A stretch of 64,000 nucleotides of DNA, taken from contig NZ_AEDU01000022.1 in NCBI RefSeq assembly GCF_000148525.1, forward strand, positions 62,001 to 126,000, in the 5' to 3' direction. This document shows, piece by piece, positions 59,531 through 64,000 of this stretch. Under the pieces are notes generated by a model. The model ran no database searches. It was given only the letters and a program-made list of their open reading frames with translations, and was not told the DNA's origin. The stretch comes from Streptococcus mitis SK564. Its GTDB lineage: Bacteria > Bacillota > Bacilli > Lactobacillales > Streptococcaceae. Position 1 is the stretch's first letter. Each line of letters opens with the position of its first letter. The translations under genes were made by a program, and so were the position numbers.

Positions 59531-60379
59531 TTAGAATGCTTTCCCAACCAAAATCTTTGCTTCGATAGTAATCTCTGTCACTTGGCTCCAGTCAATCTTA
59601 GTCTGGTCGATGTGAAAGAGTAGGGGCGTCATACTGAGTAGGGCTTGGAGTTGTTCTGCTGTGATAGTCTTAGTCAGAGAGGCAGTTTGACTAGATAGGA
59701 TGGTAAAGTGTTCCTGGAAATGCTCCTTGATATCTTGGTTGGAATAGTCCTTGTTTGTCAGCTGGTCTTGTACCTTCTGACGGATTTCCTTGAGGTGATT
59801 TTTAGTTGGAATAACCTTTATCAAGATACCGTCTTTGGATAAAACGCGACGAAATTCTCCATAGTTTGCAGGTGAGAAGATATCAAGCAGGATATCCATG
59901 CTGGCGTCTGTTATAGGAAGACGAGCCAAGTCGCCTACAAACCAATTGACTGCCCAGTTGGGTTCACTTTTAGCAGCGATTTGGACGGAATCTTTGGAAA
60001 TATCAAAGGCATAGAAGGTTTTGTCAGGATGACTTTCTTGGAGTTTGCGAGAATAGAATCCTTCGCCACAACCGATATCTAAGACTGTGGTGCTAGTGTC
60101 TGAATTTGCTAACAAGTCAGATACAGTCTCTAAGATAGCGTGGTAAAAGCCAGCTTCTAGGATTTGTTGACGGTTTTGAAAATTTTCCTTGTCGTAGTTA
60201 GTAGATTGCTTGATTTGAGGGGCTAGATTGACATAGCCAAATTTCGCCAGGTCAAAAGAATGACGGTTGCAGCACTTGAGACTAGTCTCTAGCAGAGTCA
60301 GATTTTCTTGACAGATAGGGCAGGCAAAGGCAGTCGCAGAAGCAAAACGCTGGAGTTTAGGTTTGAGATTTGTATTCAT
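59531..60379 (-). CDS. rlmA: 23S rRNA (guanine-N1) methyltransferase RlmA
   Basis: A 282-residue methyltransferase. The N-terminal zinc finger (CPICQENLTLLETSLKCCNRHSFD) precedes a class I SAM domain with VLDIGCGEGFYSRKL. It methylates the G745/G748 loop of 23S rRNA. In pneumococcus the enzyme is the RlmA(II) type, acting at G748 and affecting telithromycin response. Confidence 0.9.
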   Translation of the reverse strand: MNTNLKPKLQRFASATAFACPICQENLTLLETSLKCCNRHSFDLAKFGYVNLAPQIKQSTNYDKENFQNRQQILEAGFYHAILETVSDLLANSDTSTTVLDIGCGEGFYSRKLQESHPDKTFYAFDISKDSVQIAAKSEPNWAVNWFVGDLARLPITDASMDILLDIFSPANYGEFRRVLSKDGILIKVIPTKNHLKEIRQKVQDQLTNKDYSNQDIKEHFQEHFTILSSQTASLTKTITAEQLQALLSMTPLLFHIDQTKIDWSQVTEITIEAKILVGKAF

Positions 60380-60529
60380 AGTTTAAGTGTATCAAAAGAG
60401 GCAAATGAAAGCAACTTTAGGATGATTTGTAATAAAATTAAATAGTAGTATAATTACTTTTCAAAGTGCCAAAATTAAATTGCTTTTATATCTAAATTGC
60501 TATATAATAATAGCTAGGAGGAAATAAGT

Positions 60530-60808
60530 ATGTTAAAAGAAGTATTGACCGTCGCAAAAGTTGCGAAAAAATCATCACTCTTTTTAGGTGGTGTTGCATT
60601 TGGTACCCTTGGTTTGAAAATCTTGGCAAGTAAGGAAGCTAAAAAAGGTTATTCTAAAGCCTTGGCTAAGGCTTACAAGTTGAAAGACGGGCTAGACGCA
60701 TCTGTTTCTGTTGTGAAGCAACATGGAGACGATGTCTTGCAAGATGCCAAATATTTGTACGAGCAAGAGAAAAAAGAAGAGCAATTAGATAGCCTTATAG
60801 GAGAATAA
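60530..60808 (+). CDS. Small membrane protein paired with P-type ATPase (DUF6110/PacL-like)
   Basis: A 92-residue protein with one Gly-rich membrane helix (SLFLGGVAFGTLGLKILAS), then an amphipathic helix (KAYKLKDGLDASVSVVKQHGDDVLQDAKYLYEQEKKEEQLD) ending in an acidic tail. Its stop is 1 bp before the ATPase ATG. The plan (one TM helix, long helix, acidic metal-capable tail, adjacent P-type ATPase) resembles mycobacterial PacL proteins that assist CtpC. That analogy is inferred. Confidence 0.75.
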   Translation: MLKEVLTVAKVAKKSSLFLGGVAFGTLGLKILASKEAKKGYSKALAKAYKLKDGLDASVSVVKQHGDDVLQDAKYLYEQEKKEEQLDSLIGE

Positions 60809-60809
60809 T

Positions 60810-62873
60810 ATGTCTTTTAAAGTGCTACATAGAGGATACCAACATATCCGACTATCATCTTCTTTTTCACTCACCTTGGATATTCAAGACTATCTTCGTT
60901 CCTTGGCGAGAGATGAAAAGGGGATTGAGTCTATCCAGTTTTACATGGATCAACAGCACTTTACTCTACGCATAAAAGAAGGCTTTTCTGTATTAGATAA
61001 TGCAGAAGCCTTTTTAAAAAGAATTGATAAAGGGAAAGTTTCTGAGCTGATGACTCTTCCCATTCGTAGAGAAGAGAGTGCTTATTCTATTGTTTCAGGT
61101 GCAGCGATTAAGCGTGTGCTTTTTCGTAGTTTTGTGCCGTATCCTATTCGCTATATATGGACTTGTTATCAGGCTTTGGGTTATGTTAGAGAAGCCTATC
61201 AAACACTGGCGCGTAAGGAACTAACAATGGAAGTCTTGGACTGTTCGGCGATTTTATTGTCCTTGTTTATGAACCAATCCAAGACGGCTAGCAATATCAT
61301 GTTTATGCTTGATTTGGGGAATCATTTAGATCAATGGTCCTTGAAAAAAACTGCAACAGATTTAGAACAGAGTCTTCTTGCAAAAGAGAGCGATGTATTC
61401 TTAGTGCAGGGCGATACGGTCGTTAGTATCAAGAGTTCCGATGTTCAAATAGGAGATGTCTTGGTCCTATCTCAAGGAAATGAAATTCTGTTTGATGGAC
61501 AAGTGGTTTCAGGTTTAGGTATGGTCAACGAAAGCTCCTTGACGGGAGAGAGTTTTCCAGTTGAAAAAAGAGAGTCTGATTTGGTTTGTGCAAATACAGT
61601 ATTAGAAACTGGAGAGTTACGCATTCGTGTAACCGATAATCAGATGAACAGCCGTATTTTACAACTGATTGAGTTGATGAAGAAATCTGAAGAAAACAAG
61701 AAAACGAAACAACGCTATTTTATCAAGATGGCGGACAAGGTCGTCAAATATAATTTCTTGGGGGCTGGGCTGACTTACCTATTAACAGGTTCTTTTTCTA
61801 AGGCTATCTCTTTCCTATTGGTCGATTTCTCCTGCGCTTTGAAAATCTCTACTCCTGTAGCTTATTTGACAGCTATCAAGGAGGGGTTGAATCGTGAAAT
61901 GGTGATTAAGGATGGGGATGTTCTGGAGAAATATCTGGAAGTTGATACTTTCTTGTTTGATAAGACGGGAACAATCACAACTAGCTATCCGATAGTTGAA
62001 AAGGTGTTACCTTTTGGGGACTATAGTGAGGAAGATATTCTCAGAATCAGTGCCTGTCTTGAGGAGCACATCTATCATCCTATTGCTAATGCTATCGTCA
62101 AGCAAGCTGAGATAGAGGGGATTGAACATGAGGAAATGCATGGGAAACTCCAATATATCGCAAGTAAGGGAATTAAGTCACATATTGATGGCCAACTAGT
62201 TGTTATTGGGAATTATGTCTTGATGCAGGATGAGCAGATTCATATTAGTTTGGAACAACATGCTTTGATTGAAGAGTACAAGAATCACTACAATCTCTTA
62301 TTCTTAGCCTATCAGAATGAATTGATTGGAATGTTCTGCATTCATACTCCTTTGAGAAAAGAAGCAAAAGCAGCCTTGGAGAAACTTAAGGCACAAGGGA
62401 AAAAATTGATTCTGGCAACAGGGGACACCTTGGTTAGGACAGAGGAATTAGTCAAAGATTTGCCCTTTGATCAGGTTTATACAGATTTGAAACCTGATGG
62501 GAAATTTGAGTTAGTAGAGGAACTGCAGAAAGCAGGTCACACTATTTTGATGGTTGGGGATGGGTTGAATGACTCAGCTGCTCTAACCCTATCAGATATC
62601 GGTGTGGTGATGAATGAGAGTGCAGATATTTCTAAGCAGATGAGTGATATCTTATTGTTAGATAATCGTTTGGATTTCTTCCAAGAGTTGGATTGGCTAT
62701 CATCATCTTTGCAAACACTCATCAAGAAGAATATTCAAGATACTGTTGTCGTAAATAGTAGTTTGATTGGCTTTGGCTTATTTAATTGGCTCAGTCCTTC
62801 AAATCTCTCTATCTTACATAATCTAACAACCTTGCGCATTGTACTGCGTAGCCTGTCTATTAAAAATAGATAG
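60810..62873 (+). CDS. P1B-type metal-transporting ATPase
   Basis: A 687-residue P-type ATPase. Motifs are the TGES loop (SSLTGESFP), the phosphorylated Asp ~384 in LFDKTGTIT, an HP-like EHIYHPIANAIV and GDGLNDSAAL. The transmembrane metal site reads SCALKIST (Cys ~342) where CPC/SPC is usual. The N-terminal ~100 residues form a soluble domain without CxxC. Probably a metal exporter of the CtpC/Mn-Zn type; the substrate is not fixed by sequence. Confidence 0.88.
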   Translation: MSFKVLHRGYQHIRLSSSFSLTLDIQDYLRSLARDEKGIESIQFYMDQQHFTLRIKEGFSVLDNAEAFLKRIDKGKVSELMTLPIRREESAYSIVSGAAIKRVLFRSFVPYPIRYIWTCYQALGYVREAYQTLARKELTMEVLDCSAILLSLFMNQSKTASNIMFMLDLGNHLDQWSLKKTATDLEQSLLAKESDVFLVQGDTVVSIKSSDVQIGDVLVLSQGNEILFDGQVVSGLGMVNESSLTGESFPVEKRESDLVCANTVLETGELRIRVTDNQMNSRILQLIELMKKSEENKKTKQRYFIKMADKVVKYNFLGAGLTYLLTGSFSKAISFLLVDFSCALKISTPVAYLTAIKEGLNREMVIKDGDVLEKYLEVDTFLFDKTGTITTSYPIVEKVLPFGDYSEEDILRISACLEEHIYHPIANAIVKQAEIEGIEHEEMHGKLQYIASKGIKSHIDGQLVVIGNYVLMQDEQIHISLEQHALIEEYKNHYNLLFLAYQNELIGMFCIHTPLRKEAKAALEKLKAQGKKLILATGDTLVRTEELVKDLPFDQVYTDLKPDGKFELVEELQKAGHTILMVGDGLNDSAALTLSDIGVVMNESADISKQMSDILLLDNRLDFFQELDWLSSSLQTLIKKNIQDTVVVNSSLIGFGLFNWLSPSNLSILHNLTTLRIVLRSLSIKNR

Positions 62874-62887
62874 ATGAGAGTTATCAA

Positions 62888-62930
62888 CAACAAAAAGGAG
62901 TTACCTTTCTTGAGGTTAACTCCTTTATTT
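62888..62930. terminator. Bidirectional terminator between ATPase gene and tyrS
   Basis: AAAGGAGTTACC and GGTTAACTCCTTT arms with an 8-base loop. Confidence 0.82.
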
Positions 62931-62950
62931 ATAGGTAAATGTTGAACAAT

Positions 62951-64000
62951 TTAGTAAGTCAATACAAAGTATTTTTTCTTCCCACGACGGATAACAGTCA
63001 GTTCGTTCTCAAGCTTATCTGCGTCACTCAAGACATAGTCAAGGTTTTGGATGCGGTCACCGTTTACGTAAATAGCTCCATTTTGGACATCTTCACGGGC
63101 TTGGCGTTTTGAGTTAACCACACCAGATGAAACGAGCAGTTCCACGATATTGTGGTCTTCATCAGCTTGAACGTGGTAGTTTGGCACGCCAAGAAGTCCT
63201 TGTTTGAGCTCTTTGACAGAAAGATTTTTGATGTTTCCGGCAAAGAGTTGCTCGGTAATGTTAAGGGCTTCTTTGTAGGCTTCTTCGCCGTGAACAAGTG
63301 TGACAACTTCACGAGCCAAGACTTTTTGAGCCAAGCGTTCGTGTGGCGCTGCTTCAAATTGTTTACGAATGTCTTCAATCTCATCAAGTGACAAGAAAGT
63401 AAAGATCTTCAAGAAGCGAACAGCGTCAGCGTCCATAACGTTCATCCAGAATTGGTACATTTCGTATGGAGAAGTCTTTTCAGGATTGAGCCAAACTGCG
63501 TTTCCTTCTGATTTACCAAACTTCTTACCAGTTGCATCGGTAATCAGTGGAACAGTGATAACGTAACCAGTTTTGTCAGCTTTACGACGAAGCAATTCAG
63601 TACCAGCTGTCATATTTCCCCACTGGTCAGAACCACCGATTTGTAGCGTTACGTTGTGGTCTTGGTTAAGGACGAAGAAGTCGTACCCTTGCATGATTTG
63701 GTAAGCAAACTCAGTGTAAGAAATTCCAGTTTCAATTCGTTTTTTAACAGATTCCTTACTCATCATGTAGTTGACCGTGAAGTATTTTCCAATGTCACGG
63801 AGGAAGTCAATGAAGCTGATGCTGCCAAACCAGTCGTAGTTGTTGACCATGACAGCTTTATTTTCGCCATTTTCAAAGTCAAGAAAACGAGAAAGTTGTC
63901 CTTGGATAGACTTGACCCAGCCATTTACTGTGTCTTTTGTTTGGAGACTACGTTCAGCATCTTTGAAGGACGGATCTCCGATGAGACCTGTAGCACCGCC
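62951..64000 (-). CDS. tyrS: Tyrosyl-tRNA synthetase, N-terminus outside window
   Basis: 349 residues of a class Ic synthetase, with the frame open to the window edge ([17 protein letters not shown] at the start of the visible part). [10 protein letters not shown] contacts ATP and tyrosine. [12 protein letters not shown] is the KMSKS-type loop, and a C-terminal S4 RNA-binding domain is present ([30 protein letters not shown]). About 70 N-terminal residues, including the HIGH motif, are missing from view. Confidence 0.95.
   Translation of the reverse strand, partial: GGATGLIGDPSFKDAERSLQTKDTVNGWVKSIQGQLSRFLDFENGENKAVMVNNYDWFGSISFIDFLRDIGKYFTVNYMMSKESVKKRIETGISYTEFAYQIMQGYDFFVLNQDHNVTLQIGGSDQWGNMTAGTELLRRKADKTGYVITVPLITDATGKKFGKSEGNAVWLNPEKTSPYEMYQFWMNVMDADAVRFLKIFTFLSLDEIEDIRKQFEAAPHERLAQKVLAREVVTLVHGEEAYKEALNITEQLFAGNIKNLSVKELKQGLLGVPNYHVQADEDHNIVELLVSSGVVNSKRQAREDVQNGAIYVNGDRIQNLDYVLSDADKLENELTVIRRGKKKYFVLTY

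Noticed and set aside
59426..59623. 65-codon frame before rlmA
   Set aside because: It crosses the bidirectional terminator and the end of rlmA on the other strand.
1..64000. tRNA, rRNA, CRISPR arrays, full insertion sequences and intact prophage structural genes
   Set aside because: None was seen when reading both strands; tRNA detection by eye is imperfect and tRNAscan would be decisive.

Overview
The window is a low-GC Firmicute chromosome segment, best read as a mitis-group Streptococcus (S. mitis/oralis/pneumoniae cluster). The evidence is a PavB-type adhesin with SSURE repeats beside a TCS08-like two-component system and rpsD, a choline-binding protein, the pneumococcal-type malR-malA-malDCX / malMP regulon, and three RUP-like ~105-150 bp repeats. 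From memory of the pneumococcal map, rpsD and rpmG lie on opposite sides of the origin there. Their closeness here would then mean a rearranged order; this should be checked.

Layout. 1-2850: end of a CstR-type persulfide repressor and a convergent operon of two rhodaneses and a CoA-disulfide reductase with a CstR-like operator. 3000-11640: nucleoside phosphorylase, TrkH/TrkA (CabP-like) K+ uptake, glycosyltransferase, pavB, two-component system, rpsD. 11617-33930: about 22 kb of integrated DNA between the convergent genes rpsD and rpmG. 33914-64000: core genes (rpmG, rpmF, an SPFH protein, ilvD, an Rgg regulator with an MFS pump, hisS, a small XRE-controlled ABC/CPBP operon, aspS, the maltodextrin regulon, rlmA, a P-type ATPase with a small partner, tyrS cut by the window).

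The accessory block resolves into at least two complete integrative elements and a remnant. Element A (11617-22989) uses the last codons of rpsD: a 16-bp core is repeated at both ends and the far copy still encodes the old RpsD tail. It has an integrase, XRE repressor, HTH regulator, 47-codon ORF and SF3/D5 primase-helicase (phage-satellite-like). Its cargo is five membrane-anchored proteins (OB-like, thioredoxin-like and Excalibur parts) under a divergent XRE gene, plus a choline-binding protein. Element B (24050-33930) uses the last codons of rpmG. It has an integrase, HTH/Xis protein, a HUH plus SF3-helicase Rep, a TcpA/FtsK-like coupling ATPase, accessory proteins, a SEC10/PgrA-like LPXTG surface protein and two unrecognised genes: an integrative mobilizable element. 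Between A and B lies a toxin-antitoxin pair followed by a sequence about 79% identical to B's right end, the mark of an older related element.

All three element ends share one layout: paired 7-bp integrase arm-type repeats with a 12-bp period, about 73-100 bp inside the core site. The most novel material is the element A membrane operon and a remnant of its paralog, the structured non-coding region behind the element A primase, and the 167-bp mirror-symmetric divergent control region plus palindromes of element B.
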